The notes beneath the pieces were generated by a model. That model saw only the letters and a list, made by a program, of their open reading frames with translations. It searched no databases and was not told where the DNA came from. From NCBI RefSeq assembly GCF_000242455.2, contig NC_019892.1, positions 2,666,001 to 2,730,000 of the forward strand: a stretch of 64,000 nt of DNA, read 5' to 3'. Both the position numbers and the translations under genes were made by a program. The stretch comes from Singulisphaera acidiphila DSM 18658. GTDB taxonomy: Bacteria > Planctomycetota > Planctomycetia > Isosphaerales > Isosphaeraceae. The stretch's first letter is position 1; the number at the start of each line of letters is the position of its first letter. Below, one piece after another: positions 44,322 through 53,855 of the stretch.

Positions 44322-44399
44322 GACCGCCTGCCCCGATCGCCCGTACCGCCATTCCGGCTTTTTCGGAATTTTCCTGCCGACCCGATCAGAGCGTCATTT

Positions 44400-44410
44400 T
44401 GGTTGGGTAT
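44400..44410 (+). promoter_or_regulatory. Shared leader motif, copy 1
   Basis: TGGTTGGGTAT, 90 bases before the ATG of the first HTH gene. The same motif TGGTTGGGCAT stands at 45600-45610, 87 bases before the paralogous gene. A TTTTCGGA block lies upstream of both (44361 and 45570). Candidate promoter or operator. Confidence 0.45.
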
Positions 44411-44489
44411 ACCTTTCTGGGCGACGAACGAGGGGTGAGACGGCATGGGGCCACATCACCGATCGTGAGTCGATCCGAGAGGATCAGCC

Positions 44490-44741
44490 ATGTCGAGCAA
44501 GGAAACCCAAGAGTGGGTCTCAGGCGTGCATGCGGGAAAGCGACTCGCCTGCACACCGCGACAGCTACCGAAGCTTGCGGCCAAGGGGCTCATCACGGTC
44601 CGCCGAATCCCAGGGTGCGCCCCCCGCTACCTACTCGCCGATGTCGATCGGCTCGCCAGCCAGGCAACCCAGCTGGCTCAGAGTCTCGCCTCCCAAGTGA
44701 ACGGTGGCCCGACCCAAGAGATAACCCATGGCGACGCTTAA
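44490..44741 (+). CDS. Small HTH protein (excisionase/MerR-like), paralogue 1
   Basis: An 83-aa DNA-binding-type protein: GVHAGKRLACTPRQLPKLAA then GLITVRRIPGCAPRYLLADV followed by DRLASQ. The layout, with a helix-turn-helix, a wing with R-x-x-P-G-x-x-P-R-Y and a final ADVDRLA helix, is that of excisionase/MerR-like regulators. It is about 60% identical by eye to residues 10-60 of the gene at 45687. The 3' end overlaps the next gene by 14 bases. Probably a regulator of the element's early genes or its excision. Confidence 0.65.
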   Translation: MSSKETQEWVSGVHAGKRLACTPRQLPKLAAKGLITVRRIPGCAPRYLLADVDRLASQATQLAQSLASQVNGGPTQEITHGDA

Positions 44742-45276
44742 CACCCCGCGACGCAAGCTGAAGCCTCTGGTAACAGACCTTGATGGCTTGGCAACCCTGC
44801 TCAACACCGATCGAAACGGTGTGCTCAAAGCGCTCCACGCCGGGGAACTGCCTACCCCACGTGTCGTGTGTGGCATCGAGGTCTGGCTAATTGCCGAGAT
44901 CAAGGCTTGGCTCGCGGCCGGCTCCCCGGATCGTGCCACATGGGAGTTGCGAAAGACCGCGCCCAAGGCCAAGCGAACCAGGAAGATGATTCCGAAGCAA
45001 TCCACCTTCCGCTTCAACAACTTCCAGGTCCCCCGCGCCGGCAAGGGCGTCTATTCGTGGGCTCGCGAGATGGAAAAGGCGTTCCAGACCCGCCTCATCC
45101 CAGGGATGATGCGCGACGGCGAAGAGTTGGGTTGGGGCAAGATCTTCAACGCGTGGGACCAGCAGCAAGTTGACCTCATCTGTATGCGGGCCATCGAGCA
45201 CCTCACCGGCCTGCCGAACTACGGCGGGCAGTTCGGCCATCTGTTCGAGGCCCGGGACGGCGAGCCGCCTTGGTAG
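44728..45276 (+). CDS. HTH-containing protein of unknown function
   Basis: A 182-aa protein. The N-terminal ~65 residues are a helix-turn-helix of the AlpA/excisionase kind (LDGLATLLNTDRNGVLKALH, TPRVVCGIEVWLIAEIKAWL). A basic linker (KAPKAKRTRKM style, KTAPKAKRTRKMIPKQ) leads to an unrecognised C-terminal domain (RAGKGVYSWAREMEKAFQTR, WDQQQVDLICMRAIEHLTGL). It overlaps the upstream HTH gene, so they share a transcript. The C-terminal part may be an effector or replication-related domain; this is not established. Confidence 0.55.
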   Translation: MATLNTPRRKLKPLVTDLDGLATLLNTDRNGVLKALHAGELPTPRVVCGIEVWLIAEIKAWLAAGSPDRATWELRKTAPKAKRTRKMIPKQSTFRFNNFQVPRAGKGVYSWAREMEKAFQTRLIPGMMRDGEELGWGKIFNAWDQQQVDLICMRAIEHLTGLPNYGGQFGHLFEARDGEPPW

Positions 45277-45686
45277 CCAGGACGTGCCACCGATCGCTCA
45301 ACGCATAAGCATTGCTCCATTGCCAGTTTGGCAATTTTGCGGCCACGTCAATTTTTGGACCGATTCGAGCCCCAAAAACCTCTCTGAAAAGTGATGCGCC
45401 GAGTGACGTGTCGGCGTGCAAGAGGTCGCGTACGTGGCATGGACGTTGATTTCTCAGTCTGAAAATCCCCGCTTGCTTATGCATTCCGCAGCCAGCCTGG
45501 CTCGTCCAAGCGACGATGAGGGGAGTCTGACCCGACGTATCCAATCCGGAAACTCGGCAAATCGGCCATTTTCGGAGAAATCGAGAAATCGTAACAAAAT
45601 GGTTGGGCATCTATATTCGGCCACCAACGGAGGGACCGGCACGCAGCCGCTCGCTCTCGCGGATCGACTCACCGAAGGGAACCGAC
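45277..45686. other. 410-base leader region
   Basis: No gene seen. It contains ATTTCTCAGTCTGAAAAT (45450-45467), an imperfect palindrome resembling in its core (TCAGTCTGA) the operator-like palindromes at 39662 and 39717, and the leader motif TGGTTGGGCAT at 45600-45610. Confidence 0.4.
45600..45610 (+). promoter_or_regulatory. Shared leader motif, copy 2
   Basis: TGGTTGGGCAT followed by CTATATT, 87 bases before the ATG of the second HTH gene; counterpart of 44400-44410. Confidence 0.45.
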
Positions 45687-46004
45687 ATGGCTACCGATTC
45701 GACCCCTGTTCAGTTTGTCTCAGCTGCCAGGGCCTCACGTGTCCTCGGCTGCAACGTGAAGCAGGTGCCGAAACTTGCCGCCGAAGGCTTCATCACCGTC
45801 CGCGGTGTTCCAGGGAGTGCCCCTCGATATCTCATGGCGGATGTGGAACGGCTCGCCCGCCAATGGACCGTGCCTGCCACAGTTCATGTCGTCGAAGAGC
45901 CCGTTACCTCTTCGACCTGCGCCCGAACCGCGAACTTTACTCGTGCTACTCATGCCGTGGACTCGACCGAACCGCCCCCATCGAGAGAACACAATGTCAG
46001 CTAA
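45687..46004 (+). CDS. Small HTH protein (excisionase/MerR-like), paralogue 2
   Basis: A 105-aa protein starting at ATG 45687 (MATDSTPVQFVSAARASRVL), with an AAGGGA-type ribosome-binding site upstream. Residues 10-60 (CNVKQVPKLAAEGFITVRGV then PGSAPRYLMADVERLARQ) parallel the gene at 44490. The C-terminal 40 residues are unrelated and low in structure. The 3' end overlaps the primase start (ATGTCAGCTAA), indicating translational coupling with replication. Confidence 0.65.
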   Translation: MATDSTPVQFVSAARASRVLGCNVKQVPKLAAEGFITVRGVPGSAPRYLMADVERLARQWTVPATVHVVEEPVTSSTCARTANFTRATHAVDSTEPPPSREHNVS

Positions 46005-47595
46005 ACCAGCCGTGACCGACATCGCAAACGATCCTTACTGGGTCAATCTGGAAGTCGCCGGAAGTCTTCACGACGGATTCGACGGACGCACACCCGTCCC
46101 GAGGGTCTTCGATCCCGGCGGTGAAGCCCCCCAGGATCTCTCCAACGACGCGATTCAGAATGAAGACCGTCCGCCATCGCCAACTCCCAAGCCCCATAAG
46201 AAAAAGGAGCCCGCGCTTCGGCTCCCCGGTAGCGCTGATGACATGACCGACGAATGGCACGCGCGACGGTTCGTCGATTTGTACGGAGATAGACTGCGTT
46301 ACTGCCAGGCATGGGGAAAGTGGATGGAGTACGACGGTCGGCGGTGGCGAAATGATCAGACACTTGCCTCTCAGCGGCTGGCGAGAGAATCCGTCCAGGC
46401 ACTACGCCAGCACGTCGACAAGAACCGGAAGAGTTCTGAACGGGATGGGTACGTCGGCGCGGTTCGACGAGCGGAGTCTGTTAGGTCGATCATCGCAATG
46501 CTAAGGCTTGCTCAATCCGATGAGCGGATCGTCGTCCAGCCGGAAGACTTCGACCGCGACGACTACGTGCTCAACTGTCTGAACGGGACCATCGACTTGA
46601 GGACCGGAATGTTGTCTCCCCACAATCCGGCCGACCGTTTAACGAAACTCGCCCCGGTCAGCTTCGTGCCCACCGCGACCTGTCCTGTCTGGGATAGCTT
46701 TCTCCATCGAATCATGGCAGGGGACCAAGAATCGATCGATTACCTTCAGCGAGCGGCGGGCTACGCGCTGACAGGCGACGTAAGTGGCCAGTGCCTTTTC
46801 CTGCTCTACGGGCAGGGCAGGAACGGGAAGACGGTGTTGCTGAACGCCTTGCTGCACGTCCTTGGGGACTACGGCATGACCGCTCCCAATCACCTCCTTA
46901 CCTCGGCTGGCCGACAACAGCATTCGTCCGGCTTGGCTGACTTGGATGGCATGCGACTCGTGGCGATCAGCGAACCCGATGGAGGACGTTTCGACGAAGC
47001 CCTCGTGAAGTGGCTGACAGGAGGAGACGCGATTCGCGCCCACCGCATGCACTGCGACTCTTATGAGTTCAGCCCATCGCACAAGTTCTTTATGTCTTCC
47101 AACCACAAACCTGAAGTTCGGGAGTCGGGCGTGGCGATCTGGCGGCGTATCAGGCTCATCCTTTTCTCCGTCACGATTCCGCCGAACGAAGAAGACAGGA
47201 CTTTGCCTGAGAAGCTACGCGGCGAGGCATCAGGAATCCTAAGTTGGATGGTCCGTGGATGTCAGCAGTGGCTGACTATGGATCTCTCCGCTCCGGACAA
47301 GGTCCGCCAAGCCACGATGGATTACCGAGAGGAGATGGATCCTATCGGCGACTTCATTGCAGCACGGTGCGTCAAGGGGCCAGGCGAGCGAGCGACGACT
47401 CTCACGCTCCATAACGCCTACCAGGACTGGTGTTCCCAGACTAAGGTTGACCACGCTTGTCGCATTTCCAGCAAGGAATTTGCCACTCGCCTCGAACAAA
47501 AGGGATTCGTCAGCAAGAAAACAGGTGGAGTGATGGTCCGACTCGGCATCGCCCTGAAACCAGACAATGAGGCCAGCGAACGATCAACGGCATGA
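45994..47595 (+). CDS. P4-family primase/helicase (phage or plasmid replication protein)
   Basis: A 533-aa protein starting at ATG 45994. The N-terminal ~90 residues are a linker. A D5_N-like region (RRFVDLYGDRLRYCQAWGKW, MEYDGRRWRND, VLNCLNGTIDLRTGMLSPHN) precedes the superfamily-3 helicase/ATPase core. That core has CLFLLYGQGRNGKTVLLNAL (Walker A), SGLADLDGMRLVAISEPDGG (Walker B region), FSPSHKFFMSSNHKPEVRES and WRRIRLILFSVTIP. A C-terminal helical DNA-binding part follows (YQDWCSQTKVDHACRISSKE). No Toprim-type primase domain is evident, so helicase is the secure part. It drives replication of the tRNA-Leu element or a satellite derived from it. Confidence 0.85.
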   Translation: MSAKPAVTDIANDPYWVNLEVAGSLHDGFDGRTPVPRVFDPGGEAPQDLSNDAIQNEDRPPSPTPKPHKKKEPALRLPGSADDMTDEWHARRFVDLYGDRLRYCQAWGKWMEYDGRRWRNDQTLASQRLARESVQALRQHVDKNRKSSERDGYVGAVRRAESVRSIIAMLRLAQSDERIVVQPEDFDRDDYVLNCLNGTIDLRTGMLSPHNPADRLTKLAPVSFVPTATCPVWDSFLHRIMAGDQESIDYLQRAAGYALTGDVSGQCLFLLYGQGRNGKTVLLNALLHVLGDYGMTAPNHLLTSAGRQQHSSGLADLDGMRLVAISEPDGGRFDEALVKWLTGGDAIRAHRMHCDSYEFSPSHKFFMSSNHKPEVRESGVAIWRRIRLILFSVTIPPNEEDRTLPEKLRGEASGILSWMVRGCQQWLTMDLSAPDKVRQATMDYREEMDPIGDFIAARCVKGPGERATTLTLHNAYQDWCSQTKVDHACRISSKEFATRLEQKGFVSKKTGGVMVRLGIALKPDNEASERSTA

Positions 47596-48223
47596 ATTCC
47601 CCCTGGATTCACCGGCGATTATTAATGAATTGCCACGTTTCGATGGGATCCTTTCGACGGACCGGAAAGGTCCTCACATGGCAAAAACATGGGTGAACAG
47701 GGCGGACGTGTTGGGAAAAGGCTTTGGAGGGGAGGAGCAAGGGAGTACTTTTCGCAAATCTCCCCTCTCGCAACCTCTTTCCTGTCATTGCTTTATTCCA
47801 AAAAGGGAGAGTAGGGATAATTTTTTCAATTACTCAAATCCAGGAGAAAAACAATAGAGCATATATCACCTTGCAAAAAAGATCCCCAACCTCCCTTGGG
47901 CTACGGCAAGCGGCCTCTGCGTGGCTTTTGCGAGTCCACGACGTGGCATTTGCATGTCGGGGCGTGTCTGGATAGGGCTGACAGCCCTCCCCAGCCCGCT
48001 CCCCATTCGATCCCTCAATCTTTACCTTTCTCGTCCGCCCTGGTTTTGAACGTCCGGGCTCCCCGTGGCCTTTTGAAGCCTTCCGGCAGCTTGGCGTGCA
48101 AGCGGACATCCAATCTCTCATGAACACCCCTGAGAGTCAGCCAGGGGCCTTCCTCGTCGTCCTGAGTCCAGGCTCACCCTTCCGGTTTTCAACCCGACCC
48201 CGTTACCTATAGGTATCGCTGCC
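47596..48223. other. Intergenic region in the tRNA-Leu element
   Basis: About 630 bases with no supported gene. An AT-rich segment (47810-47885, including TTTTTTCAATTACTC and AACAATAGAGCATATAT) stands out against the GC-rich background and, next to a replicative helicase, could be an origin. No clear iterons are visible. A pyrimidine-rich stretch precedes the excisionase-like gene. Confidence 0.3.
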
Positions 48224-48568
48224 ATGCACCTCGATTTGCCACCCGACCTCGTGACGTTTCTCACGGGTCTTCAGACTACGATGAACGATCTGAAGACCGA
48301 GGTATCCGCGATCCATTCACATCTCCAAGCGATCCCTGCCGCTCCGGTCCCAGCCCGCCAATCGTACAGCGTGGATGAGATAGCCACGCTCCTCAATAAA
48401 CGGCCGTATACCGTTCGCGAGTGGTGTCGTCACGGGCAGATCAACGCGACGAAACGGGCCGAGCGCAGAGGCGGAACGGCCCTCTGGTCGATCTCCGCTG
48501 ACGAGTTGGCCCGTTACAATAACGAGGGGCTTCTCCCAATCCATCCCGACCGCAACAACCGCAACTGA
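48224..48568 (+). CDS. Excisionase-like HTH protein
   Basis: A 114-aa protein. Residues 1-45 form a coiled-coil-like helix (LTGLQTTMNDLKTEVSAIHS). Residues 50-105 are a MerR/excisionase-type winged helix (SYSVDEIATLLNKRPYTVRE, WCRHGQINATKR, TALWSISADELARYNNEG). It sits 78 bases from, and convergent with, the tyrosine integrase, a usual place for a recombination directionality factor or repressor. Confidence 0.65.
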   Translation: MHLDLPPDLVTFLTGLQTTMNDLKTEVSAIHSHLQAIPAAPVPARQSYSVDEIATLLNKRPYTVREWCRHGQINATKRAERRGGTALWSISADELARYNNEGLLPIHPDRNNRN

Positions 48569-48646
48569 CTCGCCGACTCGGCCCACGACGAGGAAGGGCA
48601 GGGGATTCCCAACGAACACTCTGCCCCGCTCCTCTCGTGATCCTGG

Positions 48647-49309
48647 CTACAGGATGCCGATGTCCTCCTGCTGATCTTCCGGGCGGAGGTGCTGGTAGCG
48701 CCATCGTATGTCGGTGCTGTGGCCCATCCAGCGGTCGATTTTCCTCTGATCCTTGTTCGCTGCCGCGAGGTTCGATGCGAAGCTGTGGCGTAGGACGTGG
48801 AACCCTCTCACGACCTCCCACTTGCTTCCCTTGATCGCTTGGTTGAGATGGTACGTTGCCGTGTCCCAGGACACTTCCTCGCGGTCCGCTCGACAAAACG
48901 CGAACTGCCCCCCCGGGTGATCGGCGAACCAAGCGGTCGCCACCTCGGCGAGTTTGGAATGGATCGGGACATCCCGGTAGGTGAACATCTTTTTCTTGTC
49001 GCGCTTCTTCTGCCGAATCTTCACCGTCTTGTCGTCGAACCTCCAATCGGAGATCCGGCTACGGCAAAGTTCCGAGCGTCGAGCCCCGGTGTACGCTGCC
49101 ATGCAGACCATCGGGTAGAGGTAGGTCGGTCCCCCCGCCTGGCGGACATGTTCGAGGAACTCTCGAACTTCGTCCCGGTCGAGCCAAAGACAATCCCACA
49201 ACTCCTTCGTCTCGGCTTCGGTCAACCCTCCGCGCGCGATCTCCCGTTCGATCTGGGGCCACGACATGAATGGGTTCTTTTCCTTTGCCTTGGGGAAGCT
49301 CAACTCCCT
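48647..49309 (-). pseudogene. Tyrosine integrase, catalytic 3' part (split by IS5)
   Basis: The minus strand from 49309 reads RELSFPKAKEKNPFMSWPQI, then the catalytic domain: AAYTGARRSELCRSRISDWR (Arg), KKRDKKKMFTYRDVPIHSKL (Lys), RGFHVLRHSFASNLAAA (His-x-x-Arg) and WMGHSTDIRWRYQHLRPEDQ (His/Tyr). It lacks the N-terminal domains, which lie at 50174-50761 beyond the IS5. One TA from the target joins them in frame (FVL then RELSFP) into a 416-residue integrase. Confidence 0.9.
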
Positions 49310-49311
49310 TA

Positions 49312-50173
49312 GAGCGTGTTATGAACTGTAGTCCACTGGCGATCGTAGTTTAGGGTATGATCACTCACAAGCCCTATCCCAGCGATGTCAGCGACGCCGA
49401 ATGGGAGTTCGTCCTTCCCTACCTCTGCCTACTGCCTGAAGAGGCCGGTCAGCGCGTCCACAACCTCCGCGACGTCTTCGACGCCCTGCGATGGCTAGTC
49501 CGCAGCGGCGCCCCATGGCGATACTTGCCCAACGACTTTCCCCCTTGGCAGATGGTCTACCAACAGACCCGCCGCTGGCTCGCCGCCGGTTGCTTCGAGG
49601 CGATCGTCCACGACCTTCGCGCCGTGCTCCGATTCGCCGACGGTCGAGGCCCCGAACCGACCGGCGCCGTCCTCGACAGCCGGACGATTCAGTCCACTCC
49701 CGAGAGCGGCCACCGCGCCGGCTACGACGGTTATAAGCGGCGCAAAGGCTCGAAGGTCCATGCCGCCGTTGATACGCTGGGGAATCTGCTGGCTTTGCAT
49801 GTCACCGCGGCCAATGAGCAAGACCGGGCCCAAGTCGGCCGGCTGGCCGAGGCGATCCAGGAGGCGACGGGAGAGTCGGTCGAATTGGCGTACGTCGATC
49901 AAGGTTACACTGGTGAGGAGCCTGCGGCTGCGGCGGCCGAACACGGGATCCGGCTGGAAGTCGTCAAATTGGCCGAGGCGAAGCGGGGCTTCGTCCTGCT
50001 GCCGCGACGGTGGGTCGTCGAACGGTCGTTCGGCTGGGCGGCGCGATTCCGCCGCTTGGCGAAGGACTACGAGCGTCTCGCCGAGACACTCGTCGGGTTG
50101 CACTACGTCGCATTCAGCCTGCTCATGCTCCAGAAGGCCGCTCCGCTATTCGTGTGGAGTTCATAACACGCTC
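49312..50173. mobile_element. IS5-family insertion sequence
   Basis: 862 bp with perfect 16-bp ends GAGCGTGTTATGAACT / AGTTCATAACACGCTC, flanked by TA at 49310-49311 and 50174-50175. An orphan copy of its right end is at 5216-5231. Confidence 0.9.
49357..50166 (+). CDS. IS5-family transposase
   Basis: A 269-aa single-ORF transposase. The N-terminal DUF4096-type region ([40 protein letters not shown]) is followed by the DDE domain: [20 protein letters not shown] (Asp), [40 protein letters not shown] (Asp) and [20 protein letters not shown] (Glu). Intact, with ATG at 49357, 45 bases inside the terminus. Confidence 0.9.
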   Translation: MITHKPYPSDVSDAEWEFVLPYLCLLPEEAGQRVHNLRDVFDALRWLVRSGAPWRYLPNDFPPWQMVYQQTRRWLAAGCFEAIVHDLRAVLRFADGRGPEPTGAVLDSRTIQSTPESGHRAGYDGYKRRKGSKVHAAVDTLGNLLALHVTAANEQDRAQVGRLAEAIQEATGESVELAYVDQGYTGEEPAAAAAEHGIRLEVVKLAEAKRGFVLLPRRWVVERSFGWAARFRRLAKDYERLAETLVGLHYVAFSLLMLQKAAPLFVWSS

Positions 50174-50761
50174 TAAGACGAATGTGGGCGGGGTTACGTC
50201 CTGGCACCGTGTAGCTATCCAGGACCACGCTTGACGGAGCGTCTTCAACTCCTTCGCGATCGTCTCGCGTTGAATCGGCTTACCCCGATAACGTTGTTTC
50301 ACGCGACGTGAAACATATTCCTGAGCAGCGGCCTTATCGAATGCCTTGACCGACTTGAGGGGGAAGACTTCGAGCAGCCGGCGGAAGTGAATTTCCTGCA
50401 TCTTCCGAGTGGACGCCTCCAGGTGGGGAGGCGAATCGGTGCGATAGCGCTCGAATAAGTCAGCCAGAGTCACCGCTTCTGGCGATGCCGCCTGGGTCGT
50501 GTTCTGGACGACAGTTCCGCCAGAGACGATGAACGTCACGATGTTGGCGTCGGGGGGCAAGGCGAGCCTGCCACGCTCCAAGTCGGCGATCGTCTGGTCG
50601 ATCGTCTCGCACAGGGCGTCAGCGGCGCGGGCGGATTTGACTTTTACGGTGCGGTTGCACTGACGCCCACCGTAGCGAAAGAAGACGCGGGCCTTGCCGG
50701 TCTTCGGGTCGTAGGTCGAGGAGGCCATGTCGAATTCCGGACCGAGAATCGGGATCGCCAC
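50174..50761 (-). pseudogene. Tyrosine integrase, N-terminal 5' part
   Basis: Start at ATG 50761, or more likely the next ATG at 50728 (MASSTYDPKTGKARVFFRYG), which opens an Arm-binding-like domain (KTGKARVFFRYGGRQCNRTV). A SAM-like core-binding domain follows (VTLADLFERYRTDSPPHLEA, RLLEVFPLKSVKAFDKAAAQ, AKELKTLRQAWSWIATR). The frame enters the IS5 after FVL; the gene resumes at 49309. The start lies 91-124 bases from the 3' end of tRNA-Leu, the expected attachment site. Confidence 0.85.
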
Positions 50762-50851
50762 ATCCCCATCCTAGGTCAACACGAAACCCACGCTGTTTCA
50801 GGATTGTTTCATCCTGGCAGCGTGGGTTTCAGTGAGGATCGACTTAACTAG

Positions 50852-50938
50852 TGCCGGAGACAGGACTTGAACCTGCACGAGCATGGTTAGCTCACTAGCC
50901 CCTCAAGCTAGCGCGTCTGCCAATTCCGCCACTCCGGC
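50852..50938 (-). tRNA. tRNA-Leu (GAG anticodon)
   Basis: On the minus strand the sequence folds as a class-II tRNA. The acceptor is GCCGGAG (50938 side) with CTCCGGC plus discriminator A. The anticodon arm is CTAGC-TTGAGGG-GCTAG, giving GAG. A long variable arm and a T-loop GGTTCAAGTCC follow. CCA is not encoded. Its 3' end faces the integrase gene, so it is the likely integration site of the element to the left. Confidence 0.92.
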
Positions 50939-51047
50939 GTTTCTCTTTAGTGCTAAGCACCAGCGAGAGTCGTATCTTATCCGGGAATCGCTCCCAGTCA
51001 ATAGGCTGGTGTCAGGTTGAGGCGAGATTTCTAGAATGAGTGGGAGA

Positions 51048-53855
51048 TCAGGGGGCACTCCGGAGTCTTTCGAGCGACAAGCCGGGGAGTTGGAGTAACA
51101 GGGCTTGGGCCATCGTTTCGAGTCGTCGAACCAGTTGAGGTGCAGCTTCGAGTTGGCTGTGGGCGGCACGTTCTTCGAGGTCGGATGCCGCGTTTCCAGC
51201 AGGCGTCGAGAATGTGGACAATAGGCCGGCAAGTTTGTGAGCGGCCTCACGGAGCTGCGCTGCGTTGTGATCATTGAGGGCGGTACGCACGGCGATCAAC
51301 CGAGCGGGGGCGTACGTTTGAAAGTCTTCGCAGAGCTCACGCAGGCCCGTTTCGTCGTCACCGCAAGCGGCCAGGAGGGTCGACGCGGTCAAGAGTTGGT
51401 GGTGCGGGTCGTCTCCACAGGTTGGCTCTCGCTGGAAAGGACTGGGGCGGGAGTGAACCAGTCCTTCGATCACCGCGAGCAGCTCGGTCGTGCGGATCGG
51501 CTTGGCGAGATAGTCGTCCATCCCGGCTGCGAGGCAACGGGCGCGGTCTTCCGGCTGTGACCGCGCAGTGAGGGCGACCACGGGCAGGTGGCCGCCCAAG
51601 GACTTCTCTTGTTGCCGGATCGCCGTCACAACGGCATAGCCGTCGAGCTTTGGCATGTGGAGGTCGAGAAGTAAGAGGTCGAACTCTTTTGCCAGGGGAG
51701 AACTGGAGAGGCCGCCATCGGCTGCGGTTCGCTCCCGCTCGGCGTTCCATTTCGGAGCCAATCGCGCCGGTGACCACTCGTTCAGGCCGAGCAAGGCCAG
51801 TGCTTGCTGGCCATCTTCCGCAACCTGCACCAGATGGCCTCTCCTGGTCAGCAACCGCTCGACGAGCCGGGTGTTGAACTCGTTGTCTTCGGCGAGAAGA
51901 ATGCGCAACGGCCTCGAATGCGGTATTGGCAACGCCGACGGGTCCAAGAACGGCGGGACGTCATCAATGGCTCGATCCATGACGCGCTGAATCGTCTCCA
52001 GCAACTCGTGCTGTTGGATAGGCTTGAGGAGTTGGGCGTCGACCTGCAACTCCCGGAGCCGACGTTCCTCGCCGGGGATTTTTCCCGAGGTGAGCATGAT
52101 CACGCGGGTGGCGGAAAGTTCGGGTCGTTGACGGATCATCGCCGCGAGGCTCAGGCCATCGGTATCAGGCATACGGGCATCGAGCAGGACCAAGGCGTAC
52201 GGCCGCCCACGGACCGCACCCTGGCGAAGGGCATCCAGGGCTGCCAGGCCATTGCTCATCGCGGTGGGAGCCATCAGCCATTCGAGGAGCCACTCCTCGA
52301 GGATTCGGCGGTTCGTGGCGTTGTCATCCACGATGAGTACGGGGAGGTGATGAAGCCAGGCTGGCGGTTGGTCGTCGGGGAGCTCGGTCCGGTGCGGCTG
52401 TCGCTGGAATCGGACATGGAACACGAACTGGCTTCCTCGGTCCGGTTTGCTCTCTACCTCGATCGTTCCGCTCATCAGGGCGACTAACCTGGCGGCAATG
52501 GTCAGGCCTAGACCGGTCCCGCCGTATTTCCGGGTGGTTGACGTATTCGCTTGCTCGAATGCCAGGAAAATTTTTTCCTGGTGATCGGCGGGGATGCCAA
52601 TGCCGGTGTCGCGCACCGCGACACGGAGGGATACCTCATTGCGAGCCCCGACGACCTCGGCCGCGCTCACTTCCACGATGACCTCGCCCACCTCCGTGAA
52701 CTTGATGGCGTTGCCCACGAGGTTGAGCAACACCTGCTTGAGCCGACCCACATCGCCGATGAGCGCATCGGGGACGCTGAGGGCCACCTGGCCGACTAAT
52801 TCCAAACCCTTCCGATGGGCTCGAAGGGCGAGGAGTCGCATGGTGTCACTGAGCGCGGAGCGGAGCGAGAAAGGGGTCGAGGCAATCTCCAGCTTGCCCG
52901 CTTCGAGCTTGGAAAAGTCGAGCAAGTCATCAATAACCCCAAGGAGGTTGGCGGCCGCGGACATCGCCGTCTGTAGGCAATCCCGCTGGTCGCCTGTGAG
53001 CGGAGTGTCGAGAGCCAATTCGGTCATGCCGATGATGGCGTTCAAGGGGGTGCGGATCTCATGGCTGACGTTGGCCAAAAACTCGTCCTTGGCCCGGTTG
53101 GCCGATTCCGCGGTCTCCTTGGCCCGTCGCAACTCGGCTTCGAGACGTTCTCGCTCGGAGACGTACTGAAGCGCCGCGTCCGTCCCCGTCCATGACTGTG
53201 CTTCCCAGAAGGAGCGGCCGGCTATGTCCTCCTGTTTCAGGCTTCCGCAATCAAGAGTGCCGGGCTTCGCCTCAATCCCCCTTTCGTCGAGGGCAAGCGA
53301 ATCCGAAGGCAGGAACACGCGATTCAACGAGGCCTGAAACCGGTGCTCGCTTTGTCGCAACGACTCCTCGGTAGGATGTCTCCGGAGCATCAGCGAGGCC
53401 TGATCGGCTCCGACGCTGAGGAGGAGATGATTGTCCTGGCTCGGGAACCCAGCCTGACTTGAGCCAGCGGCCAGGACACCAACGTCGCCGTCAACGCCCA
53501 GCGGGATCACAACGAGGCGCGTCTCGCCACTTCCCAGCGGATTAGGAACCGGTCGGGCCGGGTCGGCCTGAGCAAACGCGAACCGAAGGGGCAGGATCTG
53601 GCCGATCTGCCGCGTCTGTTCCTCTGAAGAGGGCCCTTGGAGGGTTCGGATAACCTCCCGCTCAGCCCCATCCGCCTGATCTCGGTAGCGAAGATAGATG
53701 AAGTCAGGACGGATCCGTTGTAAGAGAACGTCCGCCAGGCTTTCGGCGACCTGAAGGGGAGAACCGCCTATCCAGGACGCGGGGAGCGCTGCGAGCGCGG
53801 CCAGGTCCCGCAAGGTGTGGCGAATTGACCGGACGTCCTCAATGGGATTCTCCAT
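51048..53855 (-). CDS. Hybrid sensor histidine kinase with two receiver domains and HPt
   Basis: A 935-aa soluble multi-domain kinase. A GAF-like sensory region covers about residues 10-170. A short linker and coiled coil ([20 protein letters not shown]) lead to HisKA with the phospho-accepting His in [19 protein letters not shown]. HATPase_c has [22 protein letters not shown] and [10 protein letters not shown]. Receiver 1 is [13 protein letters not shown] ... [11 protein letters not shown], and receiver 2 is [13 protein letters not shown] ... [13 protein letters not shown]. The C-terminal HPt domain has [12 protein letters not shown]. No transmembrane segment is present, so it senses a cytoplasmic signal. 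It is divergent from a sigma-54 response regulator across an 851-base gap, a plausible cognate pair. Confidence 0.9.
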   Translation of the reverse strand: MENPIEDVRSIRHTLRDLAALAALPASWIGGSPLQVAESLADVLLQRIRPDFIYLRYRDQADGAEREVIRTLQGPSSEEQTRQIGQILPLRFAFAQADPARPVPNPLGSGETRLVVIPLGVDGDVGVLAAGSSQAGFPSQDNHLLLSVGADQASLMLRRHPTEESLRQSEHRFQASLNRVFLPSDSLALDERGIEAKPGTLDCGSLKQEDIAGRSFWEAQSWTGTDAALQYVSERERLEAELRRAKETAESANRAKDEFLANVSHEIRTPLNAIIGMTELALDTPLTGDQRDCLQTAMSAAANLLGVIDDLLDFSKLEAGKLEIASTPFSLRSALSDTMRLLALRAHRKGLELVGQVALSVPDALIGDVGRLKQVLLNLVGNAIKFTEVGEVIVEVSAAEVVGARNEVSLRVAVRDTGIGIPADHQEKIFLAFEQANTSTTRKYGGTGLGLTIAARLVALMSGTIEVESKPDRGSQFVFHVRFQRQPHRTELPDDQPPAWLHHLPVLIVDDNATNRRILEEWLLEWLMAPTAMSNGLAALDALRQGAVRGRPYALVLLDARMPDTDGLSLAAMIRQRPELSATRVIMLTSGKIPGEERRLRELQVDAQLLKPIQQHELLETIQRVMDRAIDDVPPFLDPSALPIPHSRPLRILLAEDNEFNTRLVERLLTRRGHLVQVAEDGQQALALLGLNEWSPARLAPKWNAERERTAADGGLSSSPLAKEFDLLLLDLHMPKLDGYAVVTAIRQQEKSLGGHLPVVALTARSQPEDRARCLAAGMDDYLAKPIRTTELLAVIEGLVHSRPSPFQREPTCGDDPHHQLLTASTLLAACGDDETGLRELCEDFQTYAPARLIAVRTALNDHNAAQLREAAHKLAGLLSTFSTPAGNAASDLEERAAHSQLEAAPQLVRRLETMAQALLLQLPGLSLERLRSAP

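Noticed and set aside
50852..50938. Direct-repeat copy of the tRNA-Leu 3' end as attL within the window
   Set aside because: I did not find a convincing second copy by reading; a computed search is needed before claiming the element's left boundary.
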